Origin: Ampullimonas aquatilis
Lineage (GTDB): Bacteria > Pseudomonadota > Gammaproteobacteria > Burkholderiales > Burkholderiaceae_D
Direction: 5' to 3'
Length of the DNA stretch: 64,000 bases
Assembly: GCF_049675895.1 (NCBI RefSeq)
Contig: NZ_CP183834.1
Span: 2,914,001-2,978,000, forward strand
The position numbers were made by a program, and so were the translations under genes. The notes below the pieces were generated by a model. The model ran no database searches. It had not been told where the DNA came from and saw nothing but the letters and a program-made list of their open reading frames with translations. Positions 35,210-44,626 of this stretch are shown piece after piece. Position 1 is the first letter of the stretch; each line of letters begins with the position of its first letter.

Positions 35210-35244
35210 TAAAAAAACCGGCCACCCTTATCAAGTGGCCGGTT
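35210..35244 (-). terminator. Intrinsic terminator of the MHS transporter gene
   Basis: AACCGGCCAC (35216–35225) pairs with GTGGCCGGTT (35235–35244). On the minus strand the T run (the A-run 35210–35217) follows the stem. It lies 23 bp beyond the transporter stop. Confidence 0.85.
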
Positions 35245-35267
35245 AACAGAAAGCATCTGTTTAGGGA

Positions 35268-36935
35268 TTAATCATCAGCATAGATATCGCGATCTTTCGT
35301 TTCACGGATAAACAGTGTTCCGATCACAAAAGTCATTAATGCAATGATGATTGGATACCACAAACCGTAATACACATCCCCTTTCAAGGCAACCAGAGCA
35401 AACGCTGTGGTTGGCAAGAGACCACCAAACCAACCGTTACCAATATGGTACGGCAGCGACATGGAAGTATAGCGGATGCGAGTTGGGAACATCTCAACCA
35501 GCATGGCAGCGATCGGACCATAAACCATGGTCACATAGAGTACCAAGATCGTCAGTAGCAACAGAACCATTGGTTTGTTGATTTGAGTTGGATCAGCTTT
35601 GGCAGGATAACCAGCGGCTTTGATAGCCTCGCCAAAAGTTTTACCAAACTCATCTGCCTTGGCTTTGGCATCAGCTGCTGCCAAGCCAGTTGCAGTATAG
35701 CTTTCAATGCTTGTGTCACCAATCTTGATAATGGCTGGTGTGCCTGGGGCAGCAACTTCATTGGAATAGTTCACTGAAGCAGCAGCCAGTTTAGCCTTGG
35801 CAATATCGCAGGATGAAGTGAATTTTTTGGTACCAGTCGGGTTGAACTGGAATGAGCATTCGCCAGGATCCGCTACAACAACGACTGGCGCTTTAGCTTG
35901 TGCAGCTTCCAGAGCTGGGTTGCCATAGTGTGTCAAGGCCTTGAAGATTGGGAAGTAAGTCAAGGCAGCAATCAGGCAGCCAGCCATGATAATGGGCTTA
36001 CGACCAATCTTGTCTGACAATGTGCCAAACACGATGAAGAATGGCGTACCCACCAACAGTGACAAAGCAATCAGAATGTTAGCAGTAGCACCATCGACTT
36101 TCAGTGTTTGTGTCAGGAAGAAGAGTGCATAGAACTGACCGGTATACCAAACAACCGCTTGGCCGGCAGTCAAGCCAACCAAAGCCAGAATGACGATCTT
36201 GAGGTTTTTCCATTGACCAAAAGATTCAGTCAGTGGTGCCTTGGATGTTTTACCTTCAGCCTTCATTTTTTTGAACGCAGGAGACTCATTCATCGACAGA
36301 CGAATATAAACCGAGACAGCCAGGAGCAGGATCGACACGACAAACGGAATGCGCCAGCCCCAGTCAGCAAAAGCTTCTTCACCAACCGCAGTACGGGCAC
36401 CCAAAATCACCATCAGTGACAGGAACAGACCCAATGTAGCGGTGGTCTGAATCCATGCTGTGTAAGCACCACGTTTACCGTGCGGTGCATGTTCGGCCAC
36501 ATAAGTTGCGGCACCACCATATTCACCACCCAGAGCCAGACCTTGCAAGACGCGCAGGCCAACCAGAATCACTGGCGCAGCCACACCGATGGACGCATAG
36601 TTGGGCAAGCAACCCACAATGAAGGTGGAAGCACCCATGATCAAGATAGTCACCAGAAAGGTGTATTTACGACCGATCATGTCGCCCAGACGACCAAACA
36701 CCAAAGCACCGAAAGGACGGACGATAAAGCCAGCAGCAAAAGCCAGCAAAGCAAAAATGAAAGCAGTATTTGGATCCACACCAGCAAAGAACTGCTTACT
36801 GATAATGGCAGCCAGTGAACCGTATAGATAGAAATCGTACCACTCAAAAACTGTACCGAGCGACGATGCAAAGATCACCTTTTTTTCTTCGGCGGTCATT
36901 GCAGTCGATACCTTGTTTGGCATGACGTAGGCCAT
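35268..36935 (-). CDS. MHS-family MFS transporter with a large extracytoplasmic insertion
   Basis: A 555-residue major facilitator of the metabolite:H+ symporter group. The first half has GTVFEWYDFYLYG, the loop GRLGDMIGRKYT and RVLQGLALGGEYGG. The second half carries GTLSDKIGRKP. Between late helices it has a hydrophilic insertion of roughly 120 residues (about 335–455) containing two cysteines (GECSFQF, SSCDIAK). The substrate is uncertain; relatives carry organic acids, proline/betaine or shikimate. A strong GAGGAG precedes the ATG. It lies downstream of a TctE/TctD-like system but behind a divergent-looking gap. Confidence 0.9.
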   Translation of the reverse strand: MAYVMPNKVSTAMTAEEKKVIFASSLGTVFEWYDFYLYGSLAAIISKQFFAGVDPNTAFIFALLAFAAGFIVRPFGALVFGRLGDMIGRKYTFLVTILIMGASTFIVGCLPNYASIGVAAPVILVGLRVLQGLALGGEYGGAATYVAEHAPHGKRGAYTAWIQTTATLGLFLSLMVILGARTAVGEEAFADWGWRIPFVVSILLLAVSVYIRLSMNESPAFKKMKAEGKTSKAPLTESFGQWKNLKIVILALVGLTAGQAVVWYTGQFYALFFLTQTLKVDGATANILIALSLLVGTPFFIVFGTLSDKIGRKPIIMAGCLIAALTYFPIFKALTHYGNPALEAAQAKAPVVVVADPGECSFQFNPTGTKKFTSSCDIAKAKLAAASVNYSNEVAAPGTPAIIKIGDTSIESYTATGLAAADAKAKADEFGKTFGEAIKAAGYPAKADPTQINKPMVLLLLTILVLYVTMVYGPIAAMLVEMFPTRIRYTSMSLPYHIGNGWFGGLLPTTAFALVALKGDVYYGLWYPIIIALMTFVIGTLFIRETKDRDIYADD

Positions 36936-37063
36936 AGTTGTCTCCTCTTGTAATAGTTCCTATGAATATAGGAATGGGGCGATTCTGGGAGTGCAAACTT
37001 ACTGTGCTCTGACGTAGAACTTACTTTGCGCTTACTCCACCCCCTCGGAATTACCCTTAAGCA

Positions 37064-37133
37064 AAAGGAGTATTTAAATTTAACCTTTAAATACGCACCC
37101 AAGAGTAGTCATATTTGCATATACAACTACCTA
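37064..37133 (+). repeat. Dispersed intergenic element, copy F
   Basis: Core CTTTAAATACGCACCCAAGAG, followed by TCATATTTGCATATAC as in copy G. The opening hairpin is altered (a GGAGTATTTAAA segment). It ends 10 bp before the stop of the sensor kinase gene. Confidence 0.55.
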
Positions 37134-37142
37134 GTATGCAAA

Positions 37143-38717
37143 TTAAAGCATGTCATCAAAATTTATAGTGGTGCGAATTAGTTTGAATCTGACCGTAAAT
37201 AAAGTGCCGGGCAGCTTGGGATCATTGATTCTTGGATTAGGGATAACGCTGATCGTCGCGTCATGTTGTGAGGTAATTTCTTTGACAATCGCCAAACCAA
37301 GACCGCTGCCATCGGCGCTATTACCCAGTACTCGGTAAAAGCGATCGAACACGAGTTCACGTTCCGCTTCCGGAATGCCTGGACCCGAATCTTCAACCTG
37401 TAAAAGACAATAATGAATCACATCGGTGCTCGTGTCATCACCCACTTCATCCAGCAACCTCAATGTAACCTTGCCACCCATGGGCGTGTAGCGCAACGCA
37501 TTGTCCAGCAGGTTTTTGATCATCTCGCGCAATAGGATGGCGTTACCCATGATGATCTGCGGCATCGGCGCGTCTTCAAATCCCAAGTCAATTTGATGAT
37601 CAATCGCAAAGGGCACGGCATCCATCATGGCATCACGCGCTACTTCAGCCAAATCCAGTGGTGCCATCTGCTGAATCGACCCAGCCTGATTTTCTGCCTT
37701 GGCGAGGGCCAATAGTTGATTAATCAAATGCGTGGCGCGCTGGGTGCCATTGGAGAGTTGCGTCAGATTACGATGAATCTCACCAATGTCACGTTCCCGC
37801 AATGCCAATTCGGCCTGCATCCGCAAACCTGCCAAGGGCGTTTTCATCTGGTGCGCCGCATCGGCGATAAACCGTTTTTGCGTGGTCACGTTCTGCTCCA
37901 GCCGTTGCAGCAGATCATTGAAGGAGTCGACCAGTGGTGCCACTTCTTCGGGTGCCTCGCGCAAATCAATGGGACTCAGGTCATCCGGTTTACGCGCACG
38001 AATCCGGTATTGCAATTCATTCAAGGGCTTGATGCCACGTGACAGACCAAACCATACCAGCACCACTGCAATGGGCAAGATCACAAACTGTGGCAGGATC
38101 ACGCCCTTGATAATTTCATTAGCCAATTGGCCCCGCTTCTCAAGTGTTTCACCCACTTGTACCAGGACGGGTTTATTGTTGGGACTAATGGGTGCGGCAC
38201 CCTTGATTTTTTTAAGATCAACCCAGGTATAGGCAATCCGAATATCGTTACCACGCAGCGTTTCATTGCGAAACTGCACCAATCCTGCGACCGGCTTGTC
38301 TTCTTCCGGTGGCGCAGGCATTTCCTGATCGCCGCCCACCAACTCACCCTTGTAGCCTTGTACCAGGTAATAAATGCTGTCGGTATCATCCGCCCGCAAA
38401 ATCTCCCGCGCCGGGATCGGTAACTGCAAAACCACATGACCATTGATCTCGCGCACTTGCTGCGCCAGCACGGTCACACTGTCATTAAGTGCATGATCAA
38501 AGCGGGCATTGGCAATCGATTTGGCAATGATGTAGGTCACCGCAATACTCATCGGCCATAACAATAACAGTGGCGCGAGCATCCAGTCCAAAATTTCACC
38601 GAATAAAGAACGCTGCGTTGGCTCGACAACGTCGTTGGCGACGCTGCCAGTCATATTACGAACAGTCTCGCTGACTGTATCTGTGACAGCCGCCAATGGC
38701 GAAGATGGTCCGGCCAT
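37143..38717 (-). CDS. TctE-like sensor histidine kinase
   Basis: The kinase has 524 residues. An N-terminal helix (about 35–68) and a second (about 212–235) flank a periplasmic 2CSK_N domain as in TctE. A HAMP-like linker (IKPLNELQYRIRAR) follows, then the phospho-acceptor box ADAAHQMKTPL and ATPase motifs NLLDNALRYTP, VEDSGPGIPE and GSGLGLAIVKEI. TctE homologues sense tricarboxylates. It lies 32 bp downstream of its regulator gene. Confidence 0.92.
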   Translation of the reverse strand: MAGPSSPLAAVTDTVSETVRNMTGSVANDVVEPTQRSLFGEILDWMLAPLLLLWPMSIAVTYIIAKSIANARFDHALNDSVTVLAQQVREINGHVVLQLPIPAREILRADDTDSIYYLVQGYKGELVGGDQEMPAPPEEDKPVAGLVQFRNETLRGNDIRIAYTWVDLKKIKGAAPISPNNKPVLVQVGETLEKRGQLANEIIKGVILPQFVILPIAVVLVWFGLSRGIKPLNELQYRIRARKPDDLSPIDLREAPEEVAPLVDSFNDLLQRLEQNVTTQKRFIADAAHQMKTPLAGLRMQAELALRERDIGEIHRNLTQLSNGTQRATHLINQLLALAKAENQAGSIQQMAPLDLAEVARDAMMDAVPFAIDHQIDLGFEDAPMPQIIMGNAILLREMIKNLLDNALRYTPMGGKVTLRLLDEVGDDTSTDVIHYCLLQVEDSGPGIPEAERELVFDRFYRVLGNSADGSGLGLAIVKEITSQHDATISVIPNPRINDPKLPGTLFTVRFKLIRTTINFDDML

Positions 38718-38749
38718 ATCAGCCTTTTACCTGCAGAGGACAGGATGAC

Positions 38750-39454
38750 TCAGGATGTGGCTTCACTCGGTCCAGTTGCCGCAGGAGGTTGAATTTTTTC
38801 AAGGCAGTAACCCAAACCACGCACTGTCGCAATGCGTACACCGTCAGTTTCGATTTTCTTGCGTAAACGATGAACGTAGACCTCAATCGCGTTATTGCTG
38901 ACCTCTTCGCCCCACTCACACAAATGGTCTACCAACTGCTCCTTGGAAACCAGCCGGCCGGTTCTTTGCAGCAACACTTCGAGCAAACCCAGTTCACGCG
39001 CAGACAGATCCAGCATCTGCTCATGCAGATAAGCAATTCGGCCCACCTGATCAAAAGTCAGCGGCCCATGTTTGACCACCGAACCACCACCACCCACACC
39101 ACGACGTGTGAGCGCGCGTACCCGCGCTTCCAGCTCCGACAAGGCAAATGGCTTGGCCATATAGTCATCAGCACCCAGATCAAGACCCTTGACGCGCTCC
39201 TCCACACTATCGGCCGCAGTCAAAATCAACACTGGCACCATCGACCCACGGGTTCTCATGCGCCGCAATACCTCCAGTCCGGACATCTTCGGCAAGCCCA
39301 GATCCAAGATCAACAGATCAAACTGATGTGCCGACAAAGCCAGATCCGCATCCGAACCTGTTTTAACATGATCCACCGCATAACCGGCATGCCTGAGTGA
39401 ACGGGTTAAACCATCGGCCAGTATATGGTCATCTTCGGCAAGCAAAATTCTCAT
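38750..39454 (-). CDS. TctD-like OmpR-family response regulator
   Basis: The 234-residue regulator has a receiver with LLAEDDHILAD, phospho-acceptor LILDLGLPKMSG and the Lys in DYMAKPFALSEL, then a winged-helix DNA-binding domain with TRRGVGG as linker and YVHRLRKKIE. It is the first gene of a regulator–kinase pair. Confidence 0.94.
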   Translation of the reverse strand: MRILLAEDDHILADGLTRSLRHAGYAVDHVKTGSDADLALSAHQFDLLILDLGLPKMSGLEVLRRMRTRGSMVPVLILTAADSVEERVKGLDLGADDYMAKPFALSELEARVRALTRRGVGGGGSVVKHGPLTFDQVGRIAYLHEQMLDLSARELGLLEVLLQRTGRLVSKEQLVDHLCEWGEEVSNNAIEVYVHRLRKKIETDGVRIATVRGLGYCLEKIQPPAATGPSEATS

Positions 39455-39521
39455 TTAGTCCCCCCAACTCCTCTACACCGATAGTGTATCGTGCAATTTC
39501 TAAAAAAGAAGCTTGCAAAAC

Positions 39522-39542
39522 ATACTGTTTTTTTATACAGTT
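39522..39542 (+). promoter_or_regulatory. LexA (SOS) box upstream of recA
   Basis: TACTGTTTTTTTATACAGTT contains CTG-N10-CAG with flanking TA/TA symmetry, matching the LexA operator of beta/gammaproteobacteria. It lies 61–81 bp before the recA start. Confidence 0.85.
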
Positions 39543-39602
39543 ACATCCATTGAGCGACATACCGCTTTTTCACTATTTTCTCTCATCACTGGATAATCTC
39601 AC

Positions 39603-40673
39603 ATGAACGACATCTCCCGCCCACATAGCAACATGAGTTCCGAGAAAAACAAGGCTTTAGCCGCCGCATTAGCGCAAATTGAAAAGCAGTTTGGTAAAGG
39701 CTCAGTCATGCGCATGGGCGAAAATGAAGTCGCTCAAGATATCCAGGTGGTTTCTACCGGTTCGCTCGGACTGGACATTGCATTGGGTGTTGGCGGCTTG
39801 CCACGCGGTCGGGTTGTGGAAATTTATGGTCCAGAATCATCTGGCAAAACTACCCTGACGCTGCAAGTCATTGCCGAAATGCAAAAGCTTGGCGGTACCT
39901 GTGCCTTTATTGACGCCGAACATGCACTGGACGCGCAATACGCCCAAAAACTGGGTGTCAATCTGCAAGACCTGCTGATTTCTCAACCAGATACAGGCGA
40001 GCAAGCCTTGGAAATCACCGACGCATTGGTGCGCTCCGGTTCAATTGACCTGATCGTGATCGACTCGGTCGCCGCGCTCACACCAAAAGCCGAAATTGAA
40101 GGCGATATGGGCGACTCCCTCCCCGGTCTGCAAGCACGGCTGATGAGTCAGGCACTGCGTAAATTGACGGGTTCCATCAATCGCACCAACTGCATGGTGA
40201 TTTTCATTAACCAGATCCGCATGAAAATTGGCGTGATGTTTGGCTCACCTGAAACAACGACAGGCGGCAATGCACTCAAGTTTTACGCTTCGGTACGTTT
40301 GGATATTCGCCGGGTAGGCAGTATCAAGCGCGGTGACGAAGTCGTTGGTAATGAAACCAAAGTCAAAGTGGTTAAAAATAAAGTTTCTCCTCCCTTTAAA
40401 CAAGCCGACTTCGACATCCTGTACGGCGAAGGCATTTCACGCGAAGGCGAAGTCATTGATCTGGGTGTAATCGCTAAAGTCGTGGATAAATCAGGCGCCT
40501 GGTATGCCTACAATGGTGAAAAAATTGGCCAGGGTAAAGACAATGCTCGCGAATTTTTGCGTGCCAACCCGGAGCTGTCGCGTGAGATTGAAAACAAAGT
40601 ACGGGTTGCCATGGGCGTTGCTGAAATGAACACCTTCGCACCCAGCCCGGAAGAACTCAAGGAAGCAGAATAA
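39603..40673 (+). CDS. recA: Recombinase A
   Basis: RecA is the strand-exchange ATPase and SOS co-protease. The 356-residue product has Walker A GPESSGKTT, LIVIDSVAALTP as Walker B and the L1/L2 loops (…GLQARLMSQALRKL, GSPETTTGGNALKFYASVRLD). The N-terminus is 10 residues longer if the ATG at 39603 is used rather than 39633; GGAT lies upstream of the first. It is preceded by a LexA box and followed by recX. Confidence 0.97.
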   Translation: MNDISRPHSNMSSEKNKALAAALAQIEKQFGKGSVMRMGENEVAQDIQVVSTGSLGLDIALGVGGLPRGRVVEIYGPESSGKTTLTLQVIAEMQKLGGTCAFIDAEHALDAQYAQKLGVNLQDLLISQPDTGEQALEITDALVRSGSIDLIVIDSVAALTPKAEIEGDMGDSLPGLQARLMSQALRKLTGSINRTNCMVIFINQIRMKIGVMFGSPETTTGGNALKFYASVRLDIRRVGSIKRGDEVVGNETKVKVVKNKVSPPFKQADFDILYGEGISREGEVIDLGVIAKVVDKSGAWYAYNGEKIGQGKDNAREFLRANPELSREIENKVRVAMGVAEMNTFAPSPEELKEAE

Positions 40674-40706
40674 GCATCCGTGCTGCGCTGACAATCCTGC
40701 TACGCC

Positions 40707-41159
40707 ATGGTAGTACCCAGCCTTAAAGCTCGTGCACTGCGTTATTTATCGCAGCGTGAACATAGTCGGCTTGAGCTACGGCGCAAATTGGCAAGGCATA
40801 CCGAAGAACCTGATACGCTTGATGCCTTGCTTGACGAACTGGAAACAAGGGGTTGGCTGAATAGTCAACGCTTTGCTGAAAGTTTCATTCATCGACGCGC
40901 CAACAAACTGGGCACCAGCCGTATCCTCGCCGAACTGAAGCAACATGCCATTGGACCGGACTTGCTTGGTCAGGCACAACAGGCTTTACAAGGATCCGAA
41001 ATGGCAAGAGCCCAAGCCGTCTGGCAAAAACGCTTTGGTGAGTCGGCCAGCTCCGCGCAAGAGCGTGCCAAGCAAATCCGCTTTCTGCAAAATCGTGGAT
41101 TCAGCCATGACATCATCTCGCAAGTCTTAAAATACCGGATTGCACATGAGGAAAGTTGA
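40707..41159 (+). CDS. recX: Regulatory protein RecX
   Basis: RecX limits RecA filament growth. The 150-residue helical protein has RALRYLSQREHSRLELRRKL and the C-terminal FLQNRGFSHDIISQVLK. It follows recA by 33 bp and is probably co-regulated by LexA. Confidence 0.95.
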   Translation: MVVPSLKARALRYLSQREHSRLELRRKLARHTEEPDTLDALLDELETRGWLNSQRFAESFIHRRANKLGTSRILAELKQHAIGPDLLGQAQQALQGSEMARAQAVWQKRFGESASSAQERAKQIRFLQNRGFSHDIISQVLKYRIAHEES

Positions 41160-41513
41160 GCTGTTACGACTTCAGTGACGCCATCATCATAGTGCACTGC
41201 AAAATTTCTAGGGTAAGTACTAGTCATATGCTAAAATTTTCTAGTTAAGTGGGAAGTTATTCCATTAGAAGCACCGGAAAACCATCGCTCTCATAAGAAA
41301 AACCCTCAGGCACATAGACCTGTCCCAGCCCTAAGAATTCTGTTTTGCATCTTGTGGATATATTCCCAACTAGCGCTGTCTGTCTACTAAAAATAATTAG
41401 GCACGGCATTACCGACTGAGCACGTTAAGGCATTTACCTGGCTGATTGTTGGAGACACAGACACCGAGGTTTTATCCCACCATTATGTAACGTCTTTTTC
41501 GAGGGAGTAGTGC
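41160..41513. other. Gap between recX and sucC
   Basis: The gap is 354 bases. It contains a possible small minus-strand reading frame (41257–41409). A good ribosome-binding site for sucC (GGGAG, right end) is visible. No strong sigma70 promoter was recognised, but the sucCD promoter is expected here. Confidence 0.45.
41257..41409 (-). CDS. Small hypothetical ORF or gene remnant (50 aa)
   Basis: The minus-strand frame from ATG (41407–41409) to TAA (41257–41259) encodes 50 residues with protein-like composition, including FLGLGQVYVPEGFSYESDG near the C-terminus. No ribosome-binding site was identified, and I do not recognise the family. It may be a remnant of a lost gene or chance. Confidence 0.25.
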   Translation of the reverse strand: MPCLIIFSRQTALVGNISTRCKTEFLGLGQVYVPEGFSYESDGFPVLLME

Positions 41514-42677
41514 ATGAAAATTCACGAGTATCAGGGTAAGGAAATCCTGCGCAAATTCAATGTGCCAGTACCGCGTGGCATTCCGGCTCTGACTGTGGAC
41601 GAGGCCGTCAAAGCTGCCACCGAACTGGGTGGCCCGGTATGGGTTGTCAAAGCCCAGATTCATGCTGGTGGCCGTGGTAAAGGCGGCGGCGTCAAAGTGG
41701 CCAAAAGCCTGGAACAGGTCAAGGAATATTCCACGAACATTCTGGGTATGCAGCTGATCACGCATCAGACTGGACCAGAAGGCCAAAAAGTGAATCGTCT
41801 CTTGATTGAAGACGGCGCAGACATCAAAAAAGAATACTATGTTGCCGTTCTGACTGACCGCGCCACTCAAAAAGTCGCCGTGATGGCTTCCAGTGAAGGT
41901 GGCATGGACATTGAAGAAGTGGCCCATTCAACCCCAGAAAAAATCCTCAAAGAATTTGCTGACCCACTGACCGGCCTGACCGACGCACAAGCCGAATCCT
42001 TGATGCGCGGTATCGGCGTGCCCGAAGCCTCACTGGCACAAGCCCGTGATGTCCTCAAAAATCTGTATCGCTGCTATATGGAAACAGATGCTTCCCTGGC
42101 CGAGATCAATCCGCTGATCCTGGAAGGCAATGGCAACATCAAGGCTCTGGACGCCAAATTCAACTTCGACCCGAACGCGCTGTTCCGTCATCCAGAAATC
42201 GTGGCCTATCGCGATCTGGACGAAGAGGATCCTGCCGAAGTCGAAGCCTCAAAATTTGACCTGGCCTATATCAGCCTGGACGGCAATATTGGCTGTCTGG
42301 TCAATGGCGCTGGTCTGGCCATGGCGACCATGGATACCATCAAACTGTTTGGCGGCGAACCTGCCAACTTCCTCGATGTGGGTGGTGGCGCTACTGCCGA
42401 AAAAGTGACTGAAGCCTTCAAGATTATGCTCAAAAACAAGAGCGTACAGGCGATTCTGGTCAATATCTTTGGCGGCATCATGCGCTGTGACACGATTGCT
42501 GAGGGCGTCATCACTGCCTGCAAAGCAGTCAATCTGTCCGTGCCACTGGTAGTGCGCATGAAAGGCACCAACGAAGAACTCGGCAAGAAAATGCTGGCTG
42601 AGTCTGGTTTGCCCATCATCGCTGCCAATACGATGGCTGAAGCTGCCGAAAAAGTGGTTGCCGCTGCTGCCAAATGA
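41514..42677 (+). CDS. sucC: Succinate–CoA ligase beta subunit
   Basis: SucC with SucD makes succinate plus ATP (or GTP) from succinyl-CoA in the TCA cycle. The 387-residue product has an ATP-grasp fold with QIHAGGRGKGGGVK and a C-terminal CoA-ligase part with NIFGGIMRCDTIAEG. GGGAG lies 10 bp before the ATG. sucD follows after 60 bp. Confidence 0.97.
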   Translation: MKIHEYQGKEILRKFNVPVPRGIPALTVDEAVKAATELGGPVWVVKAQIHAGGRGKGGGVKVAKSLEQVKEYSTNILGMQLITHQTGPEGQKVNRLLIEDGADIKKEYYVAVLTDRATQKVAVMASSEGGMDIEEVAHSTPEKILKEFADPLTGLTDAQAESLMRGIGVPEASLAQARDVLKNLYRCYMETDASLAEINPLILEGNGNIKALDAKFNFDPNALFRHPEIVAYRDLDEEDPAEVEASKFDLAYISLDGNIGCLVNGAGLAMATMDTIKLFGGEPANFLDVGGGATAEKVTEAFKIMLKNKSVQAILVNIFGGIMRCDTIAEGVITACKAVNLSVPLVVRMKGTNEELGKKMLAESGLPIIAANTMAEAAEKVVAAAAK

Positions 42678-42737
42678 TTCTGATTGGCGCTGCTTGCCTA
42701 TCAGCGCGGTGCCAGCTCAACACATTGAGGATTTAAC

Positions 42738-43631
42738 ATGTCGATTCTGATTAACAAAGATACCAAAGTCATTACCCAGGGTATTACTGGTAAAACTGGC
42801 CAATTTCACACCCGTGGCTGCCGTGACTACGCCAACGGCAAAGCTGCTTTTGTCGCAGGTGTGAATCCTAAAAAAGCTGGCGAGGATTTCGAAGGCATTC
42901 CTATTTACGCCAGCGTCAAAGATGCCAAAGCACAAACCGGCGCTACCGTTTCCGTGATTTACGTACCACCAGCTGGCGCTGCTGCCGCCATTTGGGAGGC
43001 TGTCGAAGCCGATCTCGACTTGACCATTTGCATTACCGAAGGCATTCCTGTTCGTGACATGCTCGAAGTACGCAACAAAATGAAAGCCAAAGAAGCCGCT
43101 GGCGGCAAGAAAACCTTGCTGCTTGGTCCTAACTGCCCTGGTCTGATTACACCTGAAGAAATCAAGATTGGCATCATGCCCGGTCACATTCACCGCAAAG
43201 GTCGGATCGGCGTGGTTTCACGTTCTGGCACATTGACCTATGAAGCGGTTGCCCAGTTGACCGAAATCGGTTTGGGTCAATCCAGCGCCGTTGGTATTGG
43301 CGGTGATCCGATCAATGGCTTGAAGCACATTGATGTCATGCAAATGTTCAACGATGATCCTGACACGGATGCCGTCATCATGATTGGCGAAATTGGCGGT
43401 CCAGACGAAGCCGAAGCCGCCATGTGGTGTAAAGCCAATATGAAAAAGCCGATCGTTGGCTTTATCGCTGGTGTGACTGCACCTCCCGGCAAACGCATGG
43501 GTCATGCTGGTGCGCTGATTTCCGGTGGTGCTGATACAGCCGATGCCAAATTGGCCATCATGGAAGAATGTGGCTTCACAGTCACACGCAATCCATCTGA
43601 AATGGCCAAGCTGCTCAAAGGCCTGCTGTAA
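42738..43631 (+). CDS. sucD: Succinate–CoA ligase alpha subunit
   Basis: SucD is the CoA-binding, phospho-histidine subunit. The 297-residue protein has the N-terminal QGITGKTGQFHTR and the active-site histidine in GHAGALISGG. GAGG lies before the ATG, and a strong terminator follows the stop. Confidence 0.97.
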   Translation: MSILINKDTKVITQGITGKTGQFHTRGCRDYANGKAAFVAGVNPKKAGEDFEGIPIYASVKDAKAQTGATVSVIYVPPAGAAAAIWEAVEADLDLTICITEGIPVRDMLEVRNKMKAKEAAGGKKTLLLGPNCPGLITPEEIKIGIMPGHIHRKGRIGVVSRSGTLTYEAVAQLTEIGLGQSSAVGIGGDPINGLKHIDVMQMFNDDPDTDAVIMIGEIGGPDEAEAAMWCKANMKKPIVGFIAGVTAPPGKRMGHAGALISGGADTADAKLAIMEECGFTVTRNPSEMAKLLKGLL

Positions 43632-43653
43632 TCAGCATTGGCGTTTAGCCACT

Positions 43654-43695
43654 TGATAACGGCATCATGGTTCGCCATGATGCCGTTATCATTTT
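43654..43695 (+). terminator. Intrinsic terminator of sucCD
   Basis: Arms 43654–43670 and 43675–43691 are a perfect 17-bp stem closed by a TTCG tetraloop and followed by TTTTG. Confidence 0.85.
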
Positions 43696-43718
43696 GACTC
43701 AAAGCTTTTTCAACACCT

Positions 43719-43794
43719 AAAATATACTTACCCAGTGTATTATTTATAGACCAATAAATAAGCACTTAAGCGGTATAAAATTAATCATACTCCC
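43719..43794 (+). repeat. Dispersed intergenic element, copy C
   Basis: AAAATATAC/GTGTATTATTT opening, ATAGACC, core AATAAATAAGCACTTAAGC, then a spacer and a terminal CATACTCCC. It lies between the sucD terminator and terC, 17 bp before the terC start. This is the best copy for defining the consensus. Confidence 0.75.
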
Positions 43795-43810
43795 ACTTTA
43801 GGCTGTAAAA

Positions 43811-44503
43811 ATGCTAGCCCTGTTTACTGAACCCGGTTTCTGGATTGCCCTGTTGAAAATCATTTGGGTCAATATTTTGCTCTCTGGCGACAATGCGGTC
43901 GTCATCGCTTTGGCCGCCCGCAATCTGCCCCCAAAACAACAACGCCACGCCATCGTTTTTGGTAGTGCGGCCGCTATCGTTTTGCGCGTAGTACTCACTT
44001 TGTTTGCAGTACAACTGTTGCAACTGCCTTACCTGAAGGTGGTCGGCGCACTGTTACTGCTCTGGATTGGCATTCAGTTACTGCAACCCGCAGACAATGA
44101 TAGTGATTTGCATGCGCATGACAGCGTATTTGCGGCAATCCGTACCATTCTGATCGCCGATCTGGTCATGAGCCTGGACAATGTCATTGCCGTTGCCGGT
44201 GCAGCCGACAGCGCACCCGAAGCCTATCAATATGCGCTGCTGATTATTGGCTTGGGCCTGTCAATCCCGCTGATCATCGTAGGCAGTAGTATTCTGTTGA
44301 AAATCATGGATCGTTTTCCTGCCATCATCACTGCTGGCGCCGCCTTGCTGGGCTTTGTAGCGGGAGAAATGATTGTGACAGATCCAGCCTTGGCCCATCA
44401 ATTTGACCATTCGCTGGACTACACAGTCAGCATTGGCGGTGCCATTTTGGTTGTGGTGGTGGGTACCTGGTTGGCCAGTCACAAAAAAAAGTTGTCGCCG
44501 TGA
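43811..44503 (+). CDS. TerC-family integral membrane protein
   Basis: A 230-residue membrane protein with about seven helices and the two TerC acidic motifs SGDNAVVIALAARNL and VMSLDNVIAVAGAA. Members are linked to tellurite resistance or to metal (Mn) efflux at the membrane; the specific role here is not known. No strong ribosome-binding site is seen. Confidence 0.92.
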   Translation: MLALFTEPGFWIALLKIIWVNILLSGDNAVVIALAARNLPPKQQRHAIVFGSAAAIVLRVVLTLFAVQLLQLPYLKVVGALLLLWIGIQLLQPADNDSDLHAHDSVFAAIRTILIADLVMSLDNVIAVAGAADSAPEAYQYALLIIGLGLSIPLIIVGSSILLKIMDRFPAIITAGAALLGFVAGEMIVTDPALAHQFDHSLDYTVSIGGAILVVVVGTWLASHKKKLSP

Positions 44504-44580
44504 CGCGGTCGCTTTAACAAATTGGGGCAAACCATGAGCAATTCAGTCGACTTTGCCCGCATCAGCTTGAATTGTAACGA

Positions 44581-44586
44581 TATAAT
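44581..44586 (+). promoter_or_regulatory. Candidate -10 box before the CHASE2 kinase gene
   Basis: A perfect TATAAT lies 41 bp before the ATG. No good -35 at the proper spacing is seen, so this is a weak candidate promoter for the five-gene signalling operon. Confidence 0.3.
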
Positions 44587-44626
44587 TGGCCGATATTGCT
44601 GAGCATGACAGCCTTAGTGGCTGCTG

